Assembly (NCBI GenBank): GCA_964611125.1
Contig: CAZSZO010000020.1
Location: 1 to 64,000 of the forward strand
Length of the DNA stretch: 64,000 bases
Source of the DNA: JAEUIX01 sp964611125
GTDB lineage: Bacteria; Planctomycetota; Phycisphaerae; Phycisphaerales; UBA1924
Direction: 5' to 3'
Under the pieces are notes generated by a model. The model was not told where the DNA came from. It did no database searches and saw only the letters and a list, made by a program, of their open reading frames with translations. Shown here one piece after another: positions 1 to 7,387 of the stretch (the first letter of the stretch is position 1; each line of letters opens with the position of its first letter). The position numbers and the translations under genes are program-made.

Positions 1-2
1 CA

Positions 3-347
3 ATGTTGCCGGCCCTGTTCGATGAGCATCTGGTGCGCCCTCCTGCGCGTGTGGCTGGCGACCTTCCCGTCCTGTGGCAGACGAGCCGCAACAAGGACGG
101 CCTGTTGCTGACGATTCTGAATCCGCACGGAGTGGACAAGACTCAGAACGGAGTGGCCCGCGTAGATCGCAGGGCAGTGGCCACCATATCGATAACCACG
201 ACAAGAGGAGCAAGTGCCGCACGATACGACGATGGCAAGATGGTCCCTCTTGACATGAAGGAGTCGAGAGAGACGAGTGCCACAACCCTGAAAATCGGAC
301 CCGGTTCGCTGGTCATCGTCCAGTTGACGTCTAAGCCCGGAGCGCCG
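3..347 (+). CDS. C-terminal fragment of an unidentified protein at the window edge
   Basis: The frame is already open at the left edge, so the protein would start outside the window. About 110 codons look protein-coding, with alternating polar and hydrophobic stretches such as LLLTILNP and a closing IGPGSLVIVQL. This resembles the last strands of a C-terminal beta-sandwich in secreted enzymes, but I do not recognise the family. The frame then runs on without a stop into low-quality Pro/Ser-rich sequence overlapping ndk, so the natural end has been lost. A TAA lies in another frame at 332-334. Base composition here is visibly less GC-rich than the rest of the window. It may be a remnant joined to foreign sequence near 335-350. 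Confidence 0.35.
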
Positions 348-472
348 GCGCCCCCGTCCCACCCTGGCGCCTGCGACGGCGCGCTGCACCGCGGGCACGT
401 AAACGACTGCCCCGCCGAGCCCGGCGACGCGAACAGCTCCCCCCGGCACGATGGACAACGCCACACCAGCAT
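143..472 (-). CDS. small zinc-ribbon protein, probably truncated or chimeric
   Basis: The first ~40 residues form a believable zinc ribbon, with CPSC at residues 6-9 and CPRC at 26-29 separated by a typical spacer. Such ribbons open many planctomycete membrane and regulatory proteins. From about residue 45 the translation is the antisense of the upstream + strand fragment and loses all family character, ending at 143. The simplest reading is an authentic N-terminus beginning at 472 whose remainder was lost at the junction near 340-350. No strong ribosome binding site precedes the ATG. Function unknown; it may not be expressed. Confidence 0.3.
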   Translation of the reverse strand: MLVWRCPSCRGELFASPGSAGQSFTCPRCSAPSQAPGWDGGAGAPGLDVNWTMTSEPGPIFRVVALVSLDSFMSRGTILPSSYRAALAPLVVVIDMVATALRSTRATPF

Positions 473-601
473 CGTCTCAGTCTATCGGAATCCTCACCGG
501 CCGATTCCGCCCCTCCCTCCCCACCCGACCCTCGCCTCCACCTCCCCGCCCCGCCCGTTCCCGCGCCTATCCTCCGCCCACTTTTTCTCGGAGATCACAG
601 C

Positions 602-1072
602 ATGGAAACCACCCTCATCATCCTCAAGCCCGACGCTGTCCAGCGCGGGCTCATCGGCCGCATCCTCGCCCGCTTCGAGGACAAAGGCCTCCAGATCGTC
701 GGCTGCAAGCTCACCCAGATCACCCAACAGCTCGCCGCCACCCACTACGAGGCCCACCAAGCTCGCCCCTTCTACCCCGGCCTCGTCAAGTTCATGACCA
801 GCTCCCCCGTCCTCGTCCTCGCCCTCCGCGGGAAGTCCGCCATCACCATCGCCCGCAACCTCATGGGCGCCACCTTTGGCTCCAAGGCCAACCCCGGCAC
901 CATCCGCGGCGATTTCGGCGTCAGCAACAGCTTCAACCTCATCCACGGCTCCGACAGCCCTGAAGCCGCCGAGCGCGAGCTCAAGCTCTTCTTCGCGCCC
1001 GGCGAAGTCCTCGACTTCCCCCGCGCCATCGACACCTGGGTCTACGACACCTCCGGCGGCAAGCCCGAGTAA
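602..1072 (+). CDS. ndk: nucleoside diphosphate kinase
   Basis: Transfers the gamma-phosphate of ATP to nucleoside diphosphates through a phosphohistidine intermediate in the cytoplasm. The 156-residue protein begins ETTLIILKPDAVQRGLIG, the family's N-terminal strand and helix, and carries the active-site motif NLIHGSDS with the phosphorylated His at residue 115. Arg and Gly residues of the nucleotide pocket (RGDFG around 102-106) are present. It is slightly longer than the usual 135-150 residues because of a short C-terminal tail. A GGAG sits about 8 bases before the ATG. It appears monocistronic. Confidence 0.97.
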   Translation: METTLIILKPDAVQRGLIGRILARFEDKGLQIVGCKLTQITQQLAATHYEAHQARPFYPGLVKFMTSSPVLVLALRGKSAITIARNLMGATFGSKANPGTIRGDFGVSNSFNLIHGSDSPEAAERELKLFFAPGEVLDFPRAIDTWVYDTSGGKPE

Positions 1073-1177
1073 TCGCCCCGCCAAGCGCCCCACCAGCTCG
1101 GCCCAAAGCCCGCCTTCCCGGCTGCCCCGGCGGCCGATACGCTTCCTGCGTCATCGGTCATACGGAGCTGCCCCGCC

Positions 1178-1627
1178 GTGCCCAACACCCTCATCCGCTT
1201 CCTCACGAGTGCGGGCCTCGCCCTCTCACTTGGCGCCTGCGCCGGCCCCACGCAACCGGCCAGGCCTGAGCCCTCCACCGCTACGCCCCCGACCTCCCCT
1301 CAGCCCACAGAGCGTGGCGGCTACTTCGTCACCATCACGCCCCAGCCCGGGCCCATCACCCTCAACACCCTCTTCAGTCTCGATGTCCGCGTCTGCCGCG
1401 ACGCCGCCATGACCCAGCCCGCCACCGGTGTCACCGTCGTCGTCGATGCCGACATGCCCGCGCACCGCCACGGCATGAACACCGTCCCCTCGATCACCCG
1501 CACCGGCGACGGCCGCTTCCGCGTCGACGGCATGCTCATGCACATGCCCGGCGCCTGGGCCATCTTCGTCGACGCCGGCGCCGGGGCCGCCGCCGAACGG
1601 GCCACCTTCGAGGTCAATCTGCGATGA
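1178..1627 (+). CDS. YtkA/FixH-like lipoprotein
   Basis: A 149-residue exported protein with a GTG start preceded by GGAG at about 1164. Residues 1-20 are a signal peptide ending in the lipobox LGAC, so Cys21 would be lipidated. After a Pro/Thr-rich spacer comes a small beta-sandwich with PAHRHGMN and GMLMHMPGAW, the hallmark of YtkA-like/FixH-like domains, whose His and Met residues suggest copper or haem-related handling (inference). The stop overlaps the next start by 4 bases (ATGA at 1624-1627), implying translational coupling with the di-haem peroxidase. Confidence 0.75.
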   Translation: MPNTLIRFLTSAGLALSLGACAGPTQPARPEPSTATPPTSPQPTERGGYFVTITPQPGPITLNTLFSLDVRVCRDAAMTQPATGVTVVVDADMPAHRHGMNTVPSITRTGDGRFRVDGMLMHMPGAWAIFVDAGAGAAAERATFEVNLR

Positions 1628-3030
1628 CCCCCCGGCCCCTGCACCGGCTCCGGAGGCGGGCCCTGCACGCCGCGCCGATCCTCGCCGCGCCCGGCGCCCT
1701 CGCCATCTTCTGGCTGGCCGCGTGCTCGACAACCGCCAGCCCCGATCAGCCCCCGCCCTCTCCCTCCGCCCCCCCGACGCCCCCGCAAGTCGAATTCACC
1801 CCCGCCGAGCGCCAGGTCATTTTCTCGCTCTCGCCCCTGCCGCCGCTTCCGCCCGACTCGACCAACGCCGTCGCCGATGACCCTGCCGCCGCCCACCTGG
1901 GCCAGTTCCTGTTCTTCGACACGCGCCTCTCCGCCGGCGGCGCGGTCTCCTGCGCCAAGTGCCACAACCCGCAGCTGAACTGGACCGACGGCCGCGCGAT
2001 CCCCGACACCTTCAGCCCCACCCTCCGCCACGTCCCCTCGCTGTGGAATGTCGCGTACAACCGCTGGTTCTTCTGGGATGGTCGCGCCGACAGCCTCTGG
2101 TCGCAGGCCCTCGACCCGCTTGAGAGCCCCGTCGAGCACGCCGGCGACCGCTCCCAGTACGCCCGCCTGATCGCCTCCGATCCCGAGTTGCGCCAGGCCT
2201 ACCAGCGTGTTTTCGGCCCGCTTCCACCCCTGCCCCCTCCGCCCCCGCCGCCTCTGCCCGACGCTTCTGCCGGCATTGACCGCATCTTCACGAATATCGG
2301 CAAGGCCCTCGCCGCCTACCAGCGCCGCCTCGTCTCGCGCTCAGCGCCCTTCGACGCCTTCGTCGCCGCCCTCCGCCGCGACGAAGGCGATCGCGCCCCC
2401 GCCATTCTTTCCCCCGCCGCGCAGCGCGGGCTCAAGCTCTTCATCGGGCCCGCCAATTGCCGCGCCTGCCACCACGGGCCCAACTTCACCGACTCCGAGT
2501 TCCACGACACCGGCGTCGACGCATTCGTCCCCCCAGGCGCCCGCGACCCCGGCCGCTTCGTCGGCATCAGCCGCGTCCTCGCCAGCCCGTTCAACGCCCT
2601 GGGCCCCTTCAGCGACCTCGCCGACCGCCGCGCCCACCCGACCACCTTCCTCGTCAACAACGTCGACCGCCGCGGCCAGTTCAAGACCCCCACGCTCCGT
2701 AACGTCGCCCTCACCGCGCCCTACATGCATCGCGGCCAGCTCGCCACCCTTCGCGATGTCGTCCGCTTCTATTCCGAGCTGCCGCTCCCGCAGCCGGATG
2801 CCCCGCCTCCCCGCTCGCCCGCGTCAACGCCGCCAGCCGCCGGCCGCAAGCTCCCCCACAGCCACATCGCCGGCCCCGCGGCCGAAGGCGTGCTCGCGCC
2901 GCTCAACCTCACGGAGCAGCAGCAAAACGACCTCGCGGCGTTTCTCGAGTCCCTCAGCGATGTTCAGATCGACCCCGCCCTCACCCGCCAGCCCGCGTCA
3001 CCGCTGATCGCGCCGGCGAGAACCCCCTGA
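1624..3030 (+). CDS. di-haem cytochrome c peroxidase / MauG family lipoprotein
   Basis: A 468-residue exported protein with two haem-attachment motifs, CAKCH at residues 110-114 and CRACH at 279-283, the layout of bacterial cytochrome c peroxidases and MauG-type proteins. A signal peptide ends in the lipobox LAAC with Cys34, so it should be anchored on the outer side of a membrane. Conserved family segments include LGQFLFFDTRLS, PSLWNVAYN and FKTPTLRNVALTAPYMHRG. Pro-rich loops at ~40-55 and 200-212 are likely flexible insertions. Coupled to the upstream YtkA-like lipoprotein, it may reduce peroxide or oxidise a partner; the substrate cannot be read from sequence. Confidence 0.88.
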   Translation: MTPRPLHRLRRRALHAAPILAAPGALAIFWLAACSTTASPDQPPPSPSAPPTPPQVEFTPAERQVIFSLSPLPPLPPDSTNAVADDPAAAHLGQFLFFDTRLSAGGAVSCAKCHNPQLNWTDGRAIPDTFSPTLRHVPSLWNVAYNRWFFWDGRADSLWSQALDPLESPVEHAGDRSQYARLIASDPELRQAYQRVFGPLPPLPPPPPPPLPDASAGIDRIFTNIGKALAAYQRRLVSRSAPFDAFVAALRRDEGDRAPAILSPAAQRGLKLFIGPANCRACHHGPNFTDSEFHDTGVDAFVPPGARDPGRFVGISRVLASPFNALGPFSDLADRRAHPTTFLVNNVDRRGQFKTPTLRNVALTAPYMHRGQLATLRDVVRFYSELPLPQPDAPPPRSPASTPPAAGRKLPHSHIAGPAAEGVLAPLNLTEQQQNDLAAFLESLSDVQIDPALTRQPASPLIAPARTP

Positions 3031-3037
3031 AATCAGC

Positions 3038-3310
3038 TCACTCCATCGCTTGCTGACCAGCCGCCGGCAGGCCGCCGCCGCCGCTCGCCGCAGGGGCCTT
3101 GGGCCGCAGGCTCGCCACGATCTGCGGCGGGTCACCCTCCTCGGCGATCTGGTTGGCCACTTCGCGCCGGTGCACCTGCACCGTCCGCGGGAAATCAAAC
3201 GCGATGCGGACCCTGTCGCCCCTGATCGAGGCGATCCGCACGACGCCAATAGGATTGCGTGGGTCGCCGATGACGACCTCTTCGCCTTCGCGCCGTGTGA
3301 TGACCAGCAT
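3038..3310 (-). CDS. csrA: carbon storage regulator CsrA
   Basis: A post-transcriptional regulator that binds GGA motifs in mRNA leaders. The 90-residue protein opens MLVITRREGEEVVIGD, the CsrA first strands, and keeps IRGDRVRIAFDFP and VQVHRREV, the RNA-binding strands. The open frame extends 23 codons upstream, but the start at 3310 is fixed by an excellent AGGAGG about 8 bases upstream and by homology. It has a longer Ala/Gly-rich tail than the usual 60-70 residues. It ends 7 bases from the convergent peroxidase gene. A promoter-like sequence lies upstream at 3368-3396. Confidence 0.95.
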   Translation of the reverse strand: MLVITRREGEEVVIGDPRNPIGVVRIASIRGDRVRIAFDFPRTVQVHRREVANQIAEEGDPPQIVASLRPKAPAASGGGGLPAAGQQAME

Positions 3311-3367
3311 CGTCGGACCTCCTGTCCCAACCGCGCACCATGGGCGTGCGCCCGGGTCGATCAAACC

Positions 3368-3396
3368 ACTATACCACACCCTGCCGAGGGTGAACC
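3368..3396 (-). promoter_or_regulatory. putative csrA promoter with palindrome in the spacer
   Basis: On the minus strand a TATAGT hexamer (3368-3373) lies 58 bases upstream of the csrA ATG. A weak -35 (GGTTCA at 3391-3396, 17-bp spacing) precedes it. Between them sits a perfect inverted repeat CACCCT-gccg-AGGGTG (3377-3392), placed where a repressor or alternative structure could act. The role is inference. Confidence 0.4.
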
Positions 3397-3570
3397 ATGC
3401 CCGCCGAACAGAATCGGCGTTTGTCAGGATATTCCTTGAACCGCCTCCGCGCGGCCTGCATTACCGGACCTCCCCCCGCGCAACCTCCGCGCCTTTCGGC
3501 CCGGTCTTCGCCCTACCTTGCCACGCTGACCGATTTCCGGCACCGTGGATAACCTGTGGAATTCCGCCCC

Positions 3571-3816
3571 TCAGGCCACCGTCCGCACGCCCTTCACCTC
3601 GGGCACATGGTCCTTGAGGTTTCGCTCGATCCCCGCCGCGAGCGTGATCTCCGCACTCGGGCACCCCAGGCACGAGCCGTGCATCCGCACCTGCACCACG
3701 CCGTCGGGCGCCAGATTGACGAACTCGATGTCGCCACCGTCCGCCTGCACCACGGGCCGCAGCAGGTCAATCACCTTGCTGATCCGCTCCTCGACCGACC
3801 GTTCATTGGCGTTCAC
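3571..3816 (-). CDS. NifU-type iron-sulfur scaffold (NifU C-terminal domain)
   Basis: A stand-alone 81-residue NifU C-terminal domain. It has the helix VIDLLRPVVQADGGDIEF and the cluster-binding CLGC motif within GSCLGCPSAEITL, which transiently holds an Fe-S cluster for transfer to client proteins in the cytoplasm. The start is GTG at 3816, supported by a GAGGAGGTG ribosome site a few bases upstream; no in-frame ATG is nearby. No SUF or ISC genes are adjacent, so it probably acts with a system encoded elsewhere. Confidence 0.9.
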   Translation of the reverse strand: MNANERSVEERISKVIDLLRPVVQADGGDIEFVNLAPDGVVQVRMHGSCLGCPSAEITLAAGIERNLKDHVPEVKGVRTVA

Positions 3817-3937
3817 GGTTCACCTCCTCAAGGGCAGCGAAGAGCTCGAAGGATTCGAAGACTGAATCCGTTCAATCGTAGCCGCGTTCTTCCGGCCCCA
3901 CCCCACCCCACCACACCACGCCGCGGGCCATCCCCCG

Positions 3938-5380
3938 TCAGAAGTCCCGCCGGATGAACACGATGCACGCCGCCCCCAGCACCACCGCCTCAAACGCTAG
4001 CGACGTCCCGATCACCCACGTCAGCGACCGCTCCCGCAGCACCTTGTCAACCTCGGTGCTCAGGGTCTTCATCGAGACCATCGTCCCGTTCACCGATATC
4101 GGGCGGGACCGCCGCTGGTTGGCGCCGACCAGCGCCTCCGTCTCCTCTTCATCCAGCAGCTTGTGCCGCAGCACCAGCATCGTCTCCCCCGTCTTGGGCA
4201 GAAACGTCTTCACCGAATAGGCCAGGTTGTGGTACCAGGTCAGATTCCGCGCCATCAGCTCGATCTCTTCGTGCTTCGTCAGCTTGTCCGCCAGATCGCG
4301 CCGCAGCTTCGCCAGCAACTCCTCCTGCGAGCCCCGCTGCGCCTTCGGCGCCAGCGATTCGCTGATTAACTGCTGCACCGTCGCCCACGGCGTCTGCCCC
4401 GCCGCAGCCCCACCCGAACCCTGGCCGGTTTTGCCCGGTTGGGCCGTGGCCACAGGCCCCTCAGCCGCACCGCCCTCGGCCCCCGGCCCCGCCGGGCTCT
4501 TGCCGCTTGCCGGATCAACCGGCCCCACCGCATCACCCGACCGCGCGCCTCCCGCGCCGGCCCCGGGCGCCGCCCCTCCAGTGTCAGTACCCCCTCCATC
4601 ACCCTTCGCCTGATCCGCCTGATCCGCCGCCGCTGGCGCCGGCGTCGGCGACTCTCCCACGAGCTTCTCCAGCGTCTCGATCTGCTCCCGCCGACCGTCC
4701 AGGTCCGCCTGGCTCACCTGCCGAGCCAGCCCATACTGAGTGCGGAACGTCAGCAGGATGTTCTCCGTGTTGCTCACCCCCGCGATGCCCATCCAGAACA
4801 GGCCCGCCACGATCACCGCCGCGATCGACGACCGCGTCAGCAGCCCGATGATCGCCGAGATGCAGAACAGATAACTGAAAAACAGCATCGCGAGCGGCGC
4901 CGCCCAGAAGAACGGCCAGACCCACCCGCCCCCCCGCGCCCCGACGATCAGGAACGCCGCAGTGCAGAAGATCGCCACCTGCAGCCCCACGAACGCCACG
5001 CCCACCAGGTACTTGCTCAGGAAGAGCCGCAGCCGCGAGATCGGCTTGGAGAGCAGCAGCTCGATCGACCCCGACGACACAAAGTCAGGAATGATGCTCG
5101 CTGTCGAGATCATCGCCAGGATCATCGCCGCCCAGCTCAGCCAGAAGTTGAAGCCCACAGCCTCAAAGAGCGACTTGTAGAACGCCGACCGCGGCACAAA
5201 ATTGGTATTGAACACCTCAAACGGCAGCCGCCACGCCAGCACCGAGACGCCCTTCTCATCGATCCCGACCGACCCCAGCGCCGCCGCGCACACCAGCGAG
5301 AGCGCGATTGTCACCCAGAACAGCTTCCGCGAGTTCAACTCGCGGTAGGCATCCACGATCAAGGCCCAGGTCTGCGTCAT
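3938..5380 (-). CDS. ABC-2 type transporter permease with long low-complexity loop
   Basis: A 480-residue integral membrane protein starting MTQTWALIVDAYRELNSRK, typical of ABC-2 permeases. Several membrane segments lie in the first ~230 residues (for example around 20-37, 110-150 and 180-205) and one at the extreme C-terminus. Between ~245 and ~345 is a Gly/Ala/Pro/Asp-rich linker, then a soluble domain before the last segment. It overlaps the ATPase gene by 4 bases (ATGA at 5377-5380), so the two are translated together as one export system. Substrate unknown; the linker is unusual for the family. Confidence 0.85.
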   Translation of the reverse strand: MTQTWALIVDAYRELNSRKLFWVTIALSLVCAAALGSVGIDEKGVSVLAWRLPFEVFNTNFVPRSAFYKSLFEAVGFNFWLSWAAMILAMISTASIIPDFVSSGSIELLLSKPISRLRLFLSKYLVGVAFVGLQVAIFCTAAFLIVGARGGGWVWPFFWAAPLAMLFFSYLFCISAIIGLLTRSSIAAVIVAGLFWMGIAGVSNTENILLTFRTQYGLARQVSQADLDGRREQIETLEKLVGESPTPAPAAADQADQAKGDGGGTDTGGAAPGAGAGGARSGDAVGPVDPASGKSPAGPGAEGGAAEGPVATAQPGKTGQGSGGAAAGQTPWATVQQLISESLAPKAQRGSQEELLAKLRRDLADKLTKHEEIELMARNLTWYHNLAYSVKTFLPKTGETMLVLRHKLLDEEETEALVGANQRRSRPISVNGTMVSMKTLSTEVDKVLRERSLTWVIGTSLAFEAVVLGAACIVFIRRDF

Positions 5381-6525
5381 GGAACCGGCTCCTTGGCCAA
5401 TCGCCCGGCCCCGCCACCGCTCCCGCCTGAACCCCCACCGGATCCCTGGCGGCTGGTCTCCGCCGCCCCCGGCGCCAGCGCCCGCCCCGTCGCGGGATCG
5501 GTCACCGCCCGCATGAACAGGTCCTCCAGCGTCGGCCGCGTCGGCCGCGCCGAGCGGATCACCAGCCCCGCTCGCCTGATCGCGTCCAGCAGCCCCTGCA
5601 CCGCGTACGGATCGTCCGTCGCCACCCGCACCGTCGCCCCCTCCACCTCCACCGCCACGCCGTCGTGCATCGTCCCCCGCCGCACAGCCCCCAGGCCCGG
5701 GGCCACCCCGGCGCCCGGCCCAGCGCCCGGCCCAGCCCCGGCCGGCTCCAGACGTGCCACCGCCCCCACGATCGCCGGCAGCAGCTCCGCCGGGCTCCCG
5801 TCCCCCGCCGGCTCCCCCGGCGGCGGGCCCATCACTTCGATCTCAAATCGCCGACCATACATCGTCAGGTCCGCGATCGTCCCTTGCGACAGCACCCGCC
5901 CCTGCACCATGATCGCCACCCGATCGCACACCATCTCCAGTTCGCTCAGCAGGTGCGAGTTCAGCAGCACCGTCTTCCCCCGGTCCTTCTGCGCCTGCAG
6001 AATCGCCCGGATATCCCGCCGCCCCACCGGGTCCACCCCGTCAGTGGGCTCATCCAGCAGCACCAGGTCCGGGTCGTTCATCAGCGCCTGCGCGATCCCC
6101 AGCCGCTGCCGCATCCCCTTCGAGTACCCGCTCACCCGGCTCCCGCTCCACTTGGTCAGGCTCACCAGGTCGAGCAGCTCCGCCGCGCGGCGCCGCCGCA
6201 CCGCCCGCGGCACCGAGTTCAGCGCCGCGTAGTAGTCCAGCACCTGCCCCCCGGTCAAATACTCCGGAAACTTGTGGTGCTCCGGCAGATACCCCACCTT
6301 CGCCAGCGTCGGCTTGTCCCCCACCGGCCGCCCCAGCACCGTCCCCTGGCATGTCGAAGGCTTGATCACCGTCATCAGGATCTTCACGAGCGTGCTCTTC
6401 CCCGCCCCATTGGGACCGAGCAAGCCGAAGATCTCCCCCTGATGCACCCGCATCGACACGCCCCGCAGCGCGTGCACCCGCCCCCGATACACCTTCGCCA
6501 CGTTTGTGAGATCAATGGGCAGCAT
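5377..6525 (-). CDS. ABC transporter ATP-binding protein (ABC-2 exporter)
   Basis: A 382-residue ATPase that powers the adjacent permease. Walker A GPNGAGKST is at residues 37-45, signature VSGYSKGMRQR at ~131-141, Walker B LVLLDEP at 154-160 and an H-loop in LLNSHLL. The C-terminal ~150 residues are a Pro/Gly/Ala-rich extension with a repetitive AGPGAGPGAG stretch, then a domain seen after some ABC-2 ATPases. The frame is open 51 codons further upstream, but the family N-terminus MLPIDLTNVAKVYRG sets the start at 6525. The gene overlaps the permease start by 4 bases. Confidence 0.92.
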   Translation of the reverse strand: MLPIDLTNVAKVYRGRVHALRGVSMRVHQGEIFGLLGPNGAGKSTLVKILMTVIKPSTCQGTVLGRPVGDKPTLAKVGYLPEHHKFPEYLTGGQVLDYYAALNSVPRAVRRRRAAELLDLVSLTKWSGSRVSGYSKGMRQRLGIAQALMNDPDLVLLDEPTDGVDPVGRRDIRAILQAQKDRGKTVLLNSHLLSELEMVCDRVAIMVQGRVLSQGTIADLTMYGRRFEIEVMGPPPGEPAGDGSPAELLPAIVGAVARLEPAGAGPGAGPGAGVAPGLGAVRRGTMHDGVAVEVEGATVRVATDDPYAVQGLLDAIRRAGLVIRSARPTRPTLEDLFMRAVTDPATGRALAPGAAETSRQGSGGGSGGSGGGAGRLAKEPVP

Positions 6526-6532
6526 GATGAAC

Positions 6533-7300
6533 CTACTGAACTCGCCCGTCAGACCCAACCGGCCCACCGGACCGAACCTGATTATTGCGCGCCGCCGAGC
6601 ACTTCCTCGCCACGATGTGAAACACATGCCAGTTCTTCGGCTCCCCGTACGCGTTCTTCCCGGGCCGCCGCACTTCATCCAGCATCTCGACCTCGAAGCC
6701 CTCCAGCAGACCCTCCACCTCGCTCCGCGTGTGAAAGGTCCGCGTCACCCCGTCGGGGATACTCGCCCAGTCGTCATGCACCCCGAACAACTGACCCGCG
6801 AACCGCCCTCCCTCACGCACCCCCCCCGCCACCCGCGCCCACAGCCCCGGGAAGTCCTCCGGCCGAGAGTGCGGAATCGCAAACGACGCATTCACCAGGT
6901 CGAACATCCCTGGCGGAATCGGGAGATCCTCAAACGTCTCCACCGCGCTCCGCAAGAGCGGCCGCAGCTCTTCCGGCGTCCGTTCGTTCAGCCGCCTGAT
7001 CCCCTCCGGGTGGCTGTCGATCGCCAGCACGCACCACCCGCGCCGCAGCATCTCCAGCGTCTCCCGACCATCCCCGCACCCCAGGTCGAGCGCCACCCCC
7101 CGGGCGTTCGGGTGGCACGGGCACGTCCCCGGAACATGCGCCAGCCCCTCAGCCATCCCCGCGCCTGCGACCGCCTGCTCCCGCGCCGATTCAGGCTGCT
7201 CCGCATCAAAGCGATCGAGCGCCATCAGCAGCGTCTCCCGCACCGGCAAGCTCCGCGTGGCGTCAAAGTACGCTGGCCAGTCGCCTGCGCCCGCCGCCAC
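6533..7300 (-). CDS. class I SAM-dependent methyltransferase
   Basis: A cytoplasmic 255-residue methyltransferase with motif I DLGCGDG at residues 72-78, an acidic motif II end (AIDSHPEG) and the later FDLVNASFAIPH strand. The N-terminal DWPAYFDATRSLPVRETL is a helix often seen before the Rossmann fold in this superfamily. I chose GTG at 7300 because GGGGAGG lies just upstream; an ATG at 7375 would add 25 residues without family character. The frame remains open far upstream only because the opposite strand carries a GC-rich gene. It is divergent from the UbiD gene and 7 bases from the ABC ATPase. Substrate unknown. Confidence 0.85.
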   Translation of the reverse strand: MAAGAGDWPAYFDATRSLPVRETLLMALDRFDAEQPESAREQAVAGAGMAEGLAHVPGTCPCHPNARGVALDLGCGDGRETLEMLRRGWCVLAIDSHPEGIRRLNERTPEELRPLLRSAVETFEDLPIPPGMFDLVNASFAIPHSRPEDFPGLWARVAGGVREGGRFAGQLFGVHDDWASIPDGVTRTFHTRSEVEGLLEGFEVEMLDEVRRPGKNAYGEPKNWHVFHIVARKCSAARNNQVRSGGPVGSDGRVQ

Positions 7301-7387
7301 CTGCCTCCCCGCTGTGAACGATTCAGCCGCGCCGGGCTGCACATCACCACCTTCAAGCTCGTCACGCTGGGGCATACGCTCGCCTGA

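Noticed and set aside
3545..3563. DnaA-box-like sequences CGTGGATAA and TGTGGAATT
   Set aside because: Only one good match, far from the composition switch, with no cluster; chance is likely.
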